Below, in pieces: positions 40,391 through 54,089 of a DNA stretch of 64,000 nucleotides. Numbering within the stretch: position 1 is the first letter of the stretch; every line of letters starts with the position of its first letter. A program made the position numbers and the translations under genes. The notes under the pieces were generated by a model that had not been told where the DNA came from, ran no database searches, and saw nothing but the letters and a program-made list of their open reading frames with translations. Source of the stretch: Hymenolepis diminuta (lineage: Eukaryota > Platyhelminthes > Cestoda > Cyclophyllidea > Hymenolepididae). The stretch is from the NCBI GenBank assembly GCA_900708905.1, contig CAADRB010000023.1:982022-1046021 (forward strand), read 5' to 3'.

Positions 40391-43300
40391 CTTATTAACC
40401 TCCCGCATTGAAACTTGATATAATTATAATTGACAGGTAGCAGAAAGTGCGGAAAATTTATGTTAAACGGTTGGTAAAGTTAATACACATTTAAGAGATA
40501 CAAAGAAGTATTCATATTAAGTTTAGAAAGTAATAGTGTCCGAAATTGTTGTTTAGCCTAAATAGGCATCATTGTGGGATAAAAATGTACTACCTCGGGT
40601 CAGAGATGTGACAGATACGGTTTAAATGAATTACAAAAATTTTACAGCTTCCAAATTTTCATCGAGTCAATGCAGTGTTGAGACTAGCGAACTTTGAACT
40701 CTCTGTATTCGACGATAATCTTAATCCTCTCTCGGTTTTTCTCATTCTCTTTGAAACCGCACTTTGACTATGACTCAATCCTTTAACCCCAATTCGTTAA
40801 TAAGTTAATGTTAGTTAGCTTCCTCTCTACTCAAATAGGGAGCATCATTGCATCAGTTTAGCTGTCGCTACGCTCAACCCTTGCGCTTTATCTTATGCCC
40901 TGGCTTGAACATCCTCGAATTAAATGTCCCACTGTTAAATCCGTCTACTATTTGTGGCGAAGAGAAGTTGGGAGAAGCTGGAGAAAAATTTCATTTCAAC
41001 AACTGATATCTATTTTAATTTGCTGCTACCTGAAATCTTGTAGAATTTTCTTTCACAGTGTAATTTTCACCACCATCCATATAACTGTTAAGATCAATTC
41101 CTTATACTGTACTGTATTGTACTGCGGGTACTGAAATTCATATAAGTAACGCTTTCATATTAGTGTCGTTTTATAATTAGAAGGCCTTAAAGAAACGCAA
41201 AACAGGTATTTTTATCATTTTAGATCAATGTTGTTGCTCTTAGCTAACCTCTATTGAACTTTTGTCATCATAAAACTATTTTTGTTCCCGTTCTATAATT
41301 TTGGTACTACTATTTTTAATTGTGACGAAACACCTATATACGGGGATATAAAAGAAAATATAAGAGGATATAGGCTAAGAAAAGAGGATCCTGTATCAGA
41401 AAATAGGGCAGCAGCATCAAAAGCGTCTCAAAAAATATGATCGCATACATTTTACTTTATAGACAGAGTCCACAGCTTTATATTCCGATTTCTTTTAAAT
41501 GAAATTGCAGTACTTGTTCCATTTTTCTTAAGTGAATTTACTGTTGCAGAGGCAAAAGCTTTTCGACTACTTGATTAATTTAGATAACTGATCAATTACT
41601 GCAATCACAACCACTTCATTTATTATAGTTGGCGCGAATCACTATTAGCTTCAAGACTTGTGAAATTTCGTCCTCGATTCAATCAAGTAATTGGTGTTTA
41701 TTAGGAAGTTAGCATATGAATAATAGAATGATAGCAGTGTAGCTTCACTTCTGACTTCCAACCTTCTATCTTTGCCTATTCGTGCGAAACCTGCTTTAAT
41801 CTAAAGACTTGACGAACAAGAAGCAGTTGTTATCACTATTTTGTGCCGCGTCCCGATATTTTTATTTCTTTCAACGGTTCATAATGTAAAATACTTTAAA
41901 ATTAATTTGAAGTACTAACAATTAGTAAGATTAATCTAAAAGTTCATAATTTTTAATGCATGTCACCAAAGGCAGAAGGCTCAAAATAAAATTTTCTCCA
42001 TTTGAGTGTGAACGACAAGTTTCAAATTATTAATAGACGCATTGGCAATGGGATTCATCTTGTGCACCTATCTTCCAAATAGTGGAGGGTTCAATTATTT
42101 GACAATATCAATTTCAAATCCGGCCATTTTCTTCTATATGTAAGCATGAACACATTACTTCCGCATTTTGTTTATATCGGCGAATTTCGAACAAATATTT
42201 AGTACGTTACAAGATTTGCATTCATTTCACGTGTATGTGGCACATGATTAAAGCAGACAATACATAAGAAACTTGATAAACATGGGCACTTTGAAACCGA
42301 TGGGAGTTGACGTGAATATATTCACGGCCTCTCCTCTGTTTATATAACTACTTTGAAAAGCCATGATAAGAGAACTCGTTGTGGTCTTCTATTTCATAGA
42401 CAGCATTTGGGTTCTGGTGCCGAGTGGCGAAGAGATTCGGTACGCCAGAGTTATGTGTTAATTCCAAAAGAAACGGATATTGAGGCTGCTATTAATTTAT
42501 CTATACACATAATACCTATTTTATTTGATTAAATTACGTGGTTGAATTGTTTTCAATTCAGTTTTTTCACCAAGGATTGTGTTTTTATCTCAATTTTCCA
42601 TCTGTTGTCAAACAAGGTAAAATTTTAGGGGAAATATTTGATAAAAAGAACATACTCTAATTTCATTTTAGCTGTTTCCAAATGATGAAGACGGAACACC
42701 TTCTTCGCTTTGAGAAGTTTCATCAAGGTGAGAAGTCGGGGAAAACATTAATTTTAACCACACATTTAATATATAGCTGTTAAAGTTTATCAAACAGGAA
42801 GATCATCGCTATAAAATATTTTTATACGTGACGAAAGGAGAAGTGAAACTCACGATTTTGAGCAGAACCATCCGCTGATGCTAAAGAGGACTTGTTTTGG
42901 TGTTGCTGCCCGTTCAAGTACTGATTAAATTACTCTTTTGAATAGCTCCTATTTCATTTTCACCAACAAGGATCAAGCTATTACTTGGGTTTCCCATCTC
43001 CTATCGGAGAAATACAAATTTGAGCGAGATTTCACAAAATCATACCATAATAGTTAAATTAACTTACTCCTATTTCATCATCACTATTTCCAAGTCAAAA
43101 AGTTCGAACATTTTGTTCTGTTCTAGAATTTTCATTCGTATTGGAAGTTGGACAATAACTTAGATCCGATCATTGGTCAAAAGTACTTCCAGATTACTTA
43201 GTTCGGTTTTTATCTGTTTCCTTTGAATTCAGAATGAAGCTTTAGAACTAGTTTTCACGTTAATATATCCATGACTATGTTGATATTATCATTTTCTTGA

Positions 43301-43404
43301 TCAGTTCACAAAAAATATCAATGTATATGAAATTCTTGGGTGCAACGCACATTTTCGGGTAAATTGTGACTGGGCTATTCCATTATTGTCTTCTGCATTA
43401 CATT

Positions 43405-43570
43405 GTCGACGTCTTTTCTGAGAGACGAGAGATCACGGGTTCGATACTCCTCTGTACACCACCGGTGAAAAGAATGGCCGACCTCAGTGTTTAATTTTGC
43501 CTAACAAGGAGGTAGCAGATTGGTCTTTCCTCCTCAGGAAGCCCACGATACTATCTCTCTGCCCAAAATG
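43405..43570 (+). repeat. tRNA-derived SINE copy 2, 5'-eroded
   Basis: Contains a near-consensus box B (GGGTTCGATAC, 43438-43448), a GGCCGACCTCAGTG block, a TTTTGCCTAACAAGG block and a CTCTCTGCCC block. The blocks are in the same order as in the element at 57.8 kb, and the sequence is diverged. Box A is not recognisable. Same orientation as copy 1. Confidence 0.65.
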
Positions 43571-43640
43571 AGTTTTAAAAACAGTTTCTGAGTCAGCTTC
43601 GTAGTTCTATAAAAGAACTCTCTCTAAACATCTCTAAAGA

Positions 43641-43658
43641 ACATCTCTAAAGAGATGT
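43641..43658. repeat. Tandem and inverted short repeat
   Basis: ACATCTCTAAAGA occurs about three times in a row from 43,628. The last unit forms the inverted repeat ACATCTCT-AA-AGAGATGT. Confidence 0.6.
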
Positions 43659-44454
43659 CTTCGAAAGCAAATTACTTGTCAATGATTTATAATTTACAAG
43701 TCAATAATTTTTCGACTTGCATGAAATGTCTAGCTATTGAATATCAGAAACGAAATGTTTTTTTATTAAATTTGTTTAATCCCTGTTAAAAATAACTTTG
43801 CACTACAAAGGTTGACTAAAATATTTTGGATAATATTAATACAGTCCACTGTTATTGCATTTATTTAAGAAATACAAAGAACTTAATAAAAATATAGCCT
43901 TTTTCCTGACTAAAACAATTTACGGATAAGATTTTAAGATCGCAATTAGTTTATATACAAGTAACTTTGTATGTGAGACTTGTAAGGTGAAAACACAATG
44001 TTGGTTAATCTAGGGGCCGTTGTTGAAGGTCGAAATTTCACTGATGATTTAAACAAATGAGCACTCATTGTTTTCTTCATAGATATTTTGATTGAAACTT
44101 TGTATCTCTCTTCAGTGGTCGACTTTTAAATTCAAATAGTAACAGTTTAAGAGCTTTCAGCACGTCTGAACATTTTGAATTCGACGGCAAAACAGTTCCA
44201 TCTCCATTTATCCTTACATATAACAATAAGTGTCCTATTCTCATCGGTCCATAAAGACCAAATATCACCAATTTTGGCTCTGAGTCATGAACATGTCGAG
44301 TTTTCGAAGAAGCTGGTGTAACATCTTCGCGGAGAATTAAACATTTTTAGTAAAACAATATAAAACACGAAAATATATAATTATGATGTCAAAATTGTTT
44401 TTGGCAATAATGCCAATTTGAAAAAAAATTATGAAGTTTAATTATGATTGCTTT

Positions 44455-44580
44455 TCTAGATTTCATGTAAAATTTTCATTTAAAATATTTCCATGTTTAA
44501 AACATGTAACAATAAAAACATTTTTAAATGAAAAATTAAATATAATAAGAATTTTACATGAATTTTACATTTTACATACA
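44455..44580. repeat. AT-rich foldback
   Basis: TTTCATGTAAAATT followed by TTCATTTAAAA in the left arm is answered by TTTTAAATGAAAAATTAAA and AATTTTACATGAA in the right arm. A perfect palindrome, CATGTTTAAAACATG, sits in the middle. It may be a MITE-like foldback remnant; no terminal duplication seen. Confidence 0.45.
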
Positions 44581-47500
44581 AATTTCTCGTAAGGAAAACT
44601 TTTGGACACTAAAGAATGCGCGATTGCGAATTTGAATTTTTTGATATGTAATAACTTATTTTCATTTAGAACTCTCTCTAAAATGGGAAATTTCAAGCAG
44701 CATATGCCGTGGGTAGGTGCGCATATAATAGTCAACAAGTAAATCTAACAAATACAACATTTCACTTTGCTTTCACTTTATATCAGATCTGACCTTGAAA
44801 ACTCGAATACAAATACCAAAAAGTTTGATAGCATGGAATTTATTAAATTATTCCTTTCAACCCTTTAGAAAATAGGAGTTAAAGTTAAAAAAGGAAAGAA
44901 TACGGAGCAACTGCGACCAGGTTCAAATTCAAACCAAAAAAAATCAGTTTCCAGGAGAGCAATTTTAGTACTCATATCCCTAAATTAACTTCAACGAATA
45001 ACGATTTTCTTATATATTATTTGAACAGCTAATATGTTGAAATCGGTGAGCCCATTTACTTATTATTGAGTAATATTTTCCTTACTAACTTCAATACTCA
45101 GGACAAAGTGTTTTAAGTTGAAATGATTTTAAAGAATTTGTGACAGATGTTAGCACTAATCTAGTAACTTATAGGGTTATATTTAATACGCATTGGTATA
45201 AGCATGCACAAATTGAAAATCATATTTCCCATATATCTCACATTTTTTAAATAATCTGTCACTTAGTGGAAAATTTATACCATTCTTTGTGCCCAAATAT
45301 TCCGCCCACTCTTAGTTTGTTCTTGGCTCATCGTCCTTGAAACAAATTTCGGACCGCCACAGTTACATGGCCTTGCAGTAATTAATTTCATTAATGTAAA
45401 ACTGAAACGGTTGTTCTTTTGCTACCTAGGAGCATGCAAAGGACTGGTTATTCACATTAACAACAAATTCAGGGAAGTTCGAATTAAAAGACGCTATTTC
45501 ACAGACTCAATTGATTTAAAAAGATACCTGTAAAAAAGGTTATTATTTTTTAAATTGCACAGGTTAGAAAATTACGAAAGTGGATGAGGTTATCTATTTT
45601 ATTATTTGTAATTAATTTATGTCCTTTCAAACAGAGGTGGAATCTATGACTTTTCAATGCAAATTGAAACAATTTAAACTCAAATACACCAGATTATGTT
45701 TGAAGTATTATTTAAGATACTGTTAAATTTAGGAATTTATGCTCTTCTGTTGTTTAAGTGGTGCTATTTTTGAAAAAATCACCACAGATTGCGATGTATT
45801 TCATTGTATATTCATTTGGTAATACATATCTTCATCAGCTGGCATTTATTAATAGCAAGGTCAGCTGAATTTCCAATAACAAAATAAAATTAATAATTTT
45901 AGATCTAAAAGTTAGTTTTCAGACAATTGAAAGTAGATAATATTACAACAAGTAATAAATGGAAAGTTTAATATAAAAAATGTAATTGATCTTCACGATT
46001 CGGAATAAAGTATTGATTTTTACTTAACTTATAAAATAATAAGTGAAATTTAGAACCAGAAGACATAAAGTTTAATGAATTATAAACGGGAAGAGTTTGA
46101 AAAAATGTTGATGGTAATGTCATGAACGTTGAAAATGAAGCCATAGAATCGAAACGGTATAAATTCAATCCATGTTTGTCTTCAAGTAGCACAAACTTCA
46201 AATTTCATGATTTTTTCTATGGTTCTCTAAACTATTTTAACCCAATGACCGTTTACAGAAGCAAAATGAATTTTATGTTGCTTTATCCCATGCAAGTTCC
46301 CTTTTAGCTCTTTGTGATTCAAACTTATTCACTTCATTTCCTTGTTACCTTAAGGGTCCCATGATCAAAATAGACGTGTTATTGTGTTATAGCCTGACAA
46401 ACCAAAAGTCACGGTAATAATCTCGCAGAGCAAATCAGTTTGGAAAACTCGGTAATATGGCAACTTAACATGGTAGCCAATAACCCACAGCAGGGCACAA
46501 GGCACCTTATGGTAAACACGCATGTACTAACGAAACTCCATCTCAGTCAGTATCGGCATGAACAAATAGGCATAATTACAAAGTGTCGTTTATCAGTTGG
46601 GGAAGTAAGAGAGAAGTTAAATTTTTATTCATAGAAAAAATATATGAATCGGGGGAAATAATTATGATTCTTCTAGCACGTCAACTGCATCTTAGTCATT
46701 TGAACAAGGCTGTGCGTTTCTATATATTATTTCATAGTTAAGTTTGTGATCTATTTTGTAGACATCTTCTCCCTAACTTCCTGCTCTCTGTTATCAGCAG
46801 TTCTAGGGTATACTCTATGGTGTCCAGGATATGCAATAGTTACCTAAGCAAATTCTTGTCCTTGTGTTAGAAGAAATGATAACTATTTTCCCCCTCTCCC
46901 AATATTTCTTCAATGAATAAAAATGGAACTTTTTTCTTTATTTCCCCACCGATAAAAGGCACTTGATAAATATTCTTATTTGTTTAAGCTGATACCGATT
47001 GAGAGGGAGTTTCGTCAAGACACTCGTGTTGACTATAGCGTGCCTTCTTATCTGTCGTGGGTTATTAGCTTCTGCGTTGGTTGCTATATTGCCGAGTTTT
47101 CTAGATTGTTGACTCTACGAGATCACTACTAGAACTCCTATTTAGTTACGTTATAGCAACTTGACATGCTGTGCTTATAGTAATTTTTTAATAATAATGG
47201 GGGGTCTCACAACTTTAATTGATTTTCTTCCATGGGTTGAGAAAGCTGATTGGTTTACACGATATTAAGCAGCTAACACGATCTTTGTGTAGCATTGCTG
47301 AGAGAGTTGAAATTTTTAAATTAACATGGTATTTTACTGCAGCATTTTTTTATGCAGAGCATAACTTCTAAGACACAAAATATTTCTGATTTTCTGGATC
47401 ACTTCAATTCAGGGAGGAATACAAGAATTTACGTTTTAACTGTGAGCAATGTTACAGTATATTAAGACTTTTCTGGTTGATGTATTCAAATTTCACCAAT

Positions 47501-48174
47501 CAAGATCATTAACCTTGAATTTACTGAAGCATTCCATCGGTACATTTCGTTTTCTATCAGCAGAATACCTATTAATGTATAAAGGCATATATTTTTATAA
47601 AATAATAAACTCTTAATTATAATTGTTAGTTGTCCATGGCATCAAAAATTACTTCCATAAATTTTAAGCATGAGAAAGGCTCCGAATAAACGGAGCAGCA
47701 AACGGACGGTCACGCATAGAAAGGATTGTCACTGGGGTTGGAATTAAATAAATTTATTCTGGATGCCTTTTGATGAAAATTTAACACTTTCCCCGTTAAA
47801 ATTTGATGTGGTGGATTCGGTATTCACCTCATAGGTACACGTAAAGCACAAGGTCAAAGTGTACACAACTAAATGTGAATTCTCCATGAACAGTAAGTTT
47901 AATTTAGAACACTTTTGACCGATGCCATTAGGAAGAAAAATTTAATTTCCCCTCGGTGGCTCAATGTTTCATAGTTAGTTCTTAATATTAAAATAATTAA
48001 GCATTTATATGTTGAATATGATATCATCACTTTATCAAATACATTTCTAAGATAATATATAACACATTTTGATTTGAAGTTATACACCTTTTTGTGAGAC
48101 ATATGAAGCAATCTTCAGTTTATGATAATTTTAAATGATAATATTCAAACATAGTCGTTAATTAGCCTGAAGTA

Positions 48175-48960
48175 TGACTCCTTGCATTTCCAAAATTACT
48201 CTTTACTTGCATTCTCTATGAAAATACATCAATTTTTCGTCCACGAAGCCGCGGTGGCGTCTTTATGCCTCTAGAGCTCCAAACCCCTCTCTGTCATGCC
48301 TAAACGCTTTTAACGATCTATTCCTTTCTAATAACCGTCCCGTTTCATTAAAACTACACTATACTCTTATCCTCAAGCGCGCCCTTGCCCAAGTGACTAA
48401 TAAGAACTTATATATGTGAGGAAATAATTTTTCCCCCAGAATAAATCCTTTATGTATCACCTTTTAATTCCTGCTTCTTTTCGAACGAAATTATTTATAT
48501 TACGGTTGTAAGTAGCGGATAATATAAATCGGCCTACCATGAGCAAACGTACGTTTTATTTTGATATAATGATTTGGGTCGTTTTGTATTGTGGTGTCGT
48601 CGGGTCGTGTTTGTAACTAGTGCAATGACTTAGGGAATCTAGAAGTCGGGTTACGGTATCCGGCAGAGAAGAGCAGATTATAACAAGAGCTGTCTTTGTA
48701 TTACCACTGACACATATAACACACACTGGCAGCCACACGCTTGTCATTCTCTGAGTCCTACGCTTCCATACATCCTCCTCTCTTCCTCATCTCTCGTACT
48801 TGCTCAAATTCCCCTTGTGGTTTATTTAACACACTTGGACCTACAAAACTCTGTGTTATATATATCGATTTGTTGTCTTCTGTTTTTAGCTGCCACCCCT
48901 TAGTTGGTACTCCAACCTCAACAAGTCCTTACGGACAGAAATTATATTTAAAACTGTTGT
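48175..48960 (+). repeat. Pyrimidine-rich repeat R2, copy 3, split by an insertion
   Basis: Left half at 48175-48408 (TTTTTCGTCCACGAAGCC, CTCTGTCATGCCTAAAC, GCCCAAGTGACTAATAAG). Right half at about 48687-48960 (GAGCTGTCTTTG, TCCTACGCTTCCATAC, CTCTTCCTCATCTCTCG, CTTGTGGTTTATTTAAC, TTAGCTGCCACCCCTTAG). The two halves are separated by an LTR-like element of about 271 bp. Both halves keep the order and orientation of the uninterrupted copies. Confidence 0.7.
48415..48685. mobile_element. LTR-like element R3, copy 1, nested in R2
   Basis: About 271 bp beginning TGTGAGG and ending TATAACA on the plus strand. It is clearly homologous to 53.82-54.09 kb: TTCGAACGAAATTATT, the CGTTTTGTATTGTGGTG region, GGGTCGT.TTTGTAA, CTTAGGGAATCTA and AGAGAAGAGCAGATTATAA are shared. 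Read on the minus strand it starts TGTTATAATCTGC. The length, the TG...CA ends and the lack of coding suggest a solo LTR or a short non-autonomous LTR element. Exact borders and target duplication are uncertain (GAACT and GAGCT flank it imperfectly). Confidence 0.55.
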
Positions 48961-51026
48961 TATTATAAATTTAAATATTTGGAATAAGTAACAGATGGAA
49001 AATTACTAAGTGTAATTATTTATCAGAGTGAATATTAAGATTACGAAGTTGTCTTAAAAGATTTCAATTTTACTCTGAAAATTGACGTATACGACTTGCA
49101 TAGCACTAAACAATCACATTTTGCGAATTTTTTCCTCAGGTAAATTTTAATTATTTGATTCATAAATTTAGCACTGCTATGCACAATGTCTTAAATCAAA
49201 TTTAGTTTATACTTCCAGTGAAAATGCATGTTAATTAAATATTTCAAATATTTATTAATTTTTAACTTTTTTACGATGGAATAAATCCAACCACACTCAA
49301 CAATAGAACAGCCCAAACTAAGAATAACATATCATCAAGTCATAAAATATAAGCTATCTATTCATGTCGATCATATCTAGTTAGTAGCACTTTTTGAAAC
49401 ATTTGTCAAGTGAAGAAGCGATCAAATATGGTACGGGCAACCAAAATGATAATGCCTGTGCCCTATTAATTTTCGTATTGGTGTCCTTATCGGAAAAATA
49501 TTTCCTTCTCAGGAATTAGCCTTCACTGATAATAATCGTTTTGTGGCGCCAAAATATGGTTTAAGCAAAGTCAGTATGTGTAAATCATGTTTAACACAAT
49601 GTAAGTAGTCAATTGATTAAAATACAAATCTTGTCATTTGGTCCCATTATAAGAAAACTACTTGAAAACACGCTTTTGTAATTCAGAAATATAAACGAAT
49701 GATTTGGGGCCCGCGAGATTTTATACGAGGAACAAGAGATTCAATTATCTGAAAGTATTTCGGCATTTCACTCTCTTTCTCAAAAAATATTTATATTTTA
49801 TAATTTAGAATTTTACATGCACTTTTCCCATAAGTCACAATTTGGACATTCAGAAAAAGGAAATGAGTCTGAAAATCGTGTTTTCAAAAATATTTGTTGT
49901 ACTTCTAAGCAAGTCGTTCAATAACAATGATTATTCGTCATGATTTCATTAAAGTTTCATATAATAATAATAGTTTTATAATGGGCGTTTTTAAAGGTTT
50001 GAATTTTGTTTATATTAAAAAACTCTTTTTTCCTTTGTAGAATTATTTTTCTTTATTGACACATGGAGGAAGACGCTTTGGTTTTCCGGCTTGAATTCTT
50101 ATACAAAGAATAATTTCATATTTTACTACTAATCTATTTTCATATTTTTAAATACCATGATATTTCATTCAGACACTTAATGCTCCTGATTTAGGGCTTC
50201 TAACTTGACAGTCGTGTTATCAATCCTTCCGGCAGAGATTAATTCGAGCTATTGTAATGTTATCTCAGTAAAAAATTCAGCTTGCATTTTTTTCAAAAAT
50301 GTATGAACTAATGTTTTCATTGAGCGGGAACTATTCTGATATTACATTACTTTTCAATTTCAGACGATTTTAACTGCCGTGATTGGATTGATCTATGTTA
50401 TGTAGATCAATCAATTTACTGATTTCATGTTATCTAAAATTACTAAAACCATGATGCTAATGTTTTATCTAAATTAAAATAATTATTTGTGAATGAACCT
50501 GTGAAAAGAATCCGATTTCCATTAAATTATATCCATAACGCTCTCAAGTCGATAACCTACCCAAGAATAATGAAAGGCACAGGTTCTTGTTACTACAACA
50601 AAAACTTATTTCAGGCCCATCATTGTAAAAAATTTAAACCGTGTATAAAAAATAGTTTGTTAGCAGAAACAGTAAAAAGGATAATCATTATGTAATGAAA
50701 AGGAAAGAATATATAAAACACCACATTAATTTCGTCCAGGGAAAATATTTATTAATTTTTCATAAATATATTTTCACCTTAACAATTTCAAAATGTAGCT
50801 GATTTTAATTCGCTGCCTTTTTATACTCCTATCTACACTGGTAATTGGGAATGTTTTAAATGGATCGGGGTTTCATGAATTTCTGTTTGTCTCTAGAGAT
50901 GTTTTGGGATACATTTTCTGTCGCCCTCCACCTAATTCAGCAAAACTAGACGTTTTCACTATCTCCCTTTTTGATTCGGTTTTACCTATATGTAACTCTC
51001 CTATACCTGTATCCTCTTCAGCATAC

Positions 51027-51093
51027 AATCACGGTTTTATCCGTGATTATCTGCATATCATACTTATATCATACTTAGTCGGGACTAAGTATG
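51027..51093. repeat. Two neighbouring perfect inverted repeats
   Basis: AATCACGG and CCGTGATT around a six-base loop (51027-51048). CATACTTAGTC and GACTAAGTATG around a two-base loop (51070-51093). Both are perfect and 21 bases apart. No gene context explains them. Confidence 0.8.
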
Positions 51094-52850
51094 AAAAGTC
51101 TACCTAGCACCTCTTCAGTAGCAATAAAACTACTGACCATTATGCACATGTCATTTTCACACAGCAAGACCACTTCCGGGTCATTTCATTCAGGCGAGAT
51201 TGGTAAGAAGGTTTAGCTAAAGAGTGCTGGAATAGGAAAATAGCAACAACGACAGGCTTTAGATATTGTAGCAAAATGCTCAGATAAAAGAGCAGTACTG
51301 ATATTCACGAACAAACACAACCACTCGATTTCCGTGAGTTGGCGCTCACAAGTTACCTCAGGGATTTGAAAGCTCAATGCTAATTCGTTCTCATGAGAGT
51401 TGATAGCACACAATTCACCCTTTAATGTAAACCTATTGTTCATGATCTCAATATATCAAAATAAATGTGGCTTTTTCGAACTTATTTATGCGTACACTTA
51501 TTTTATTTTGCTCTTTTTTAATGTATTTTTGGATTATCCTTGTAAGACTAATATTTCGGGCAACAATACTGCATTTAAAACTGGCAGGGATTGAGAATTA
51601 CAGCCTACGAGGCAGTTTTATTTGAGCCAGTGACATGGATTAAAAGGTAGATCTGCAACTACCTTTAAGTAGATATGCTCTTTTGAAACTTTTATAACAA
51701 TTCCTAGTTTGGAACACTGTATATATGTCATAACTTTATTAACCTAGCATATAGCCACAAATCCAAAAAGTCAATAATGATACGTAAGCGCCTTAAAGGT
51801 AGACTTTGCTCCAAAACTATGACCCTGCAATTTAGCACATTTTAACAAAAATATAAATCTTATAAATAATTGACAACAAATTATTAATTTGAATTTTAGA
51901 ACATAAATTATTCATTTTATCAAACGATATGATTTAACACATTTGGAACATAAAATGTTTTATTAATTTTATTAACATTCAAGATATTTTACTTTTATAA
52001 ACATTTAGAATCGGGATACTAAAATTAGATCGAATCTAAATTTATTAATTTAAATACTCATAAAACTTTAGAGGTAAATAAAAAGATTTTATTGCAAATA
52101 GGAAAAAATGACTACGCAAAAAGTACGAACAATGGCATTTCCTTATCCTCAGTTTTGACTATTTTTTACCTTTCACCAGCATTTTAAAGCAATTTATTTG
52201 GAGGGTTTTAAAAACAATGAACTTCATCAGAAGGATATCAACAGTATTTGAATGCAAACTACTTTCGAGGAAAAATTGGATAGCCTTAATAACCACATTC
52301 CCTAAGTGAGACTCCTATTGTAATAGAAAATCAGGCAATTGACATTCAATTTTTGTTGCCGTTAAAAGCCATTTTACTCAATAAATCATAGATATGTTAA
52401 GTCCATTTCATTTGAAATATTTTCCTTCAGAGTTGTTGATAGTTTTTCATTAGGATACTTTTTTAAGCATTTTGATTTAAAATGCCCAGTGATCATTTGA
52501 TATACACAAATTATTTTATTTTAAATTATTTTAAATGATTTCATTTTGCATTTTAGTCAGCCAATCAGAATTATTAAAATATATTGCGCTATTTATAAAA
52601 TTTAGTATCTTCGTTTTACAGTACTGTTTTTCGAAACTGAACGATTTTTAAAAAGGGATAAACTCAAGTTTTTTATCGAAATTCAAAAGACCTATTCAGT
52701 ACCTCATAATGGATTTTTTATTTTTTATGAGAAAATAATATCAGTGTTAAATTATCACCACTCGATTCACTTGAACTTTATTTATGCTCTATTCCACCAT
52801 CCTTTAAATATAGATTAATCTTAAATCCGACAATTAATCGTTTAGTTTGG

Positions 52851-52880
52851 TATGCGTATGCGTATGCATATGCATATGCT
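52851..52880. repeat. Hexanucleotide microsatellite TATGCR
   Basis: Five hexamer units: two TATGCG, two TATGCA, then TATGCT. The TATGCA part is itself palindromic (GCATATGC). Confidence 0.85.
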
Positions 52881-53822
52881 TACCCTTGGCAATCAAAGCT
52901 ATCTGTCATGATATATCCAGAAATGTAACGTAGTATTTTACTCCTCCCTGTGCAAGCATTTTGAGTAATACACACGTTATGCTTCGAGTTTTGAGTATTT
53001 AATTCCCGTCTTAATGAAAAGCGAAAAAATGTAGTTGGAATAATTTAGAAAAGCTAAAAACTTACGAAAATTTGTTAATGTTTGGCTTTTAAAATTGATG
53101 CAAATTCAGCTAACCATCTCAAAATAGCTTAAAAAACAGCATAGAGGAGAAGGGAAGACAAATTTAATGATATTATAACTTTATAAACGATATTTGTTTG
53201 CCTCGGAAAATTTTGTGATGCACAAAGATAAAAGATTTCATGATTAAACGTTATTCTTATTACAAAAGGGAAGAAAACAAAAAATAAAAGCTAATATTGT
53301 CATAAAAGAATATTTAATAATTTGTAAGCTTTCACTTTTTTCTTGACAGTAATAAGCTAGTTAACGATTTGCAGAACAAATATGAATACTCATGCACCTT
53401 TTGCCCGCTAAACTTCATCGTTGCTATATTTATAAAAACTCCACCCACTATGCAATTCAACAGCTCTTTCGGTAATTAGATTGACATCCTGACCATCTCC
53501 ATCAGGTCATTCGTCAAAATCATCAAATTTCGTCAATTTTAAAGTTTAAAAAATTGGGAATAAATATAACAAATAGAGGAATCTAAAAAATTGAACATTT
53601 GGCAAGTCGTATTATTAAAAATATCTCTGATCAATTATGGTATCATTTTAACGGCTAAAATACAATAAAGGAAAGTCAAATTAGCATAATAATTAAAGGA
53701 TTCAAGCACATCCAAGTTGTTTAAACGGGAACACTTTGTCGACTATGCAATTCAATATTTCGCCAAGTAAATATTTTTATGTTCCACTTCCTTCAGAATA
53801 TGACGCGGTTCTAGATAAATAT

Positions 53823-54089
53823 TGTTTCTCATAAGAAAATAATATTTTTCCACAATAATTTTTTATGTAAGATTCCTTATTTTTAAATTCCCCTTTATTC
53901 GAACGAAATTATTAACATTAGGGTTGGAAATGGCGCTCTATCGGTATGCAAACGTGCGTGTTATCTTGATGTGGTGGTTTGGATCGTTTTGTATTGTGGT
54001 GCTGTCGGGTCGTATTTGTAATTTGTGCACTGTCTTAGGGAATCTAAGAGTCGGTTACGTTATCCTACAGAGAAGAGCAGATTATAACA
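53823..54089. mobile_element. LTR-like element R3, copy 2
   Basis: 267 bp in the same orientation as copy 1, beginning TGTTTCTC and ending ATTATAACA. The flanking five bases are AATAT and ATTAT, a four-of-five match that could be an eroded target duplication. On the minus strand the element contains AATAAA inside a GAATAAAGG context, as an LTR polyadenylation signal would. A short frame across it (from about 53,924) is probably chance. I saw no internal gag or pol sequence nearby. Confidence 0.55.

Larger units (their letters stand above)
40391..48174. other. Gene-free stretch
   Basis: Contains SINE copy 2, the 43.6 kb short repeat and the 44.5 kb foldback. Short frames at 44.1 kb (minus) and 46.4 kb (plus) are unassigned. 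Otherwise nothing I can support. Confidence 0.5.
48961..53822. other. Gene-free stretch
   Basis: Very AT-rich. The paired inverted repeats at 51.03-51.09 kb and the hexamer microsatellite at 52.85 kb are the only structures seen. Confidence 0.5.
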
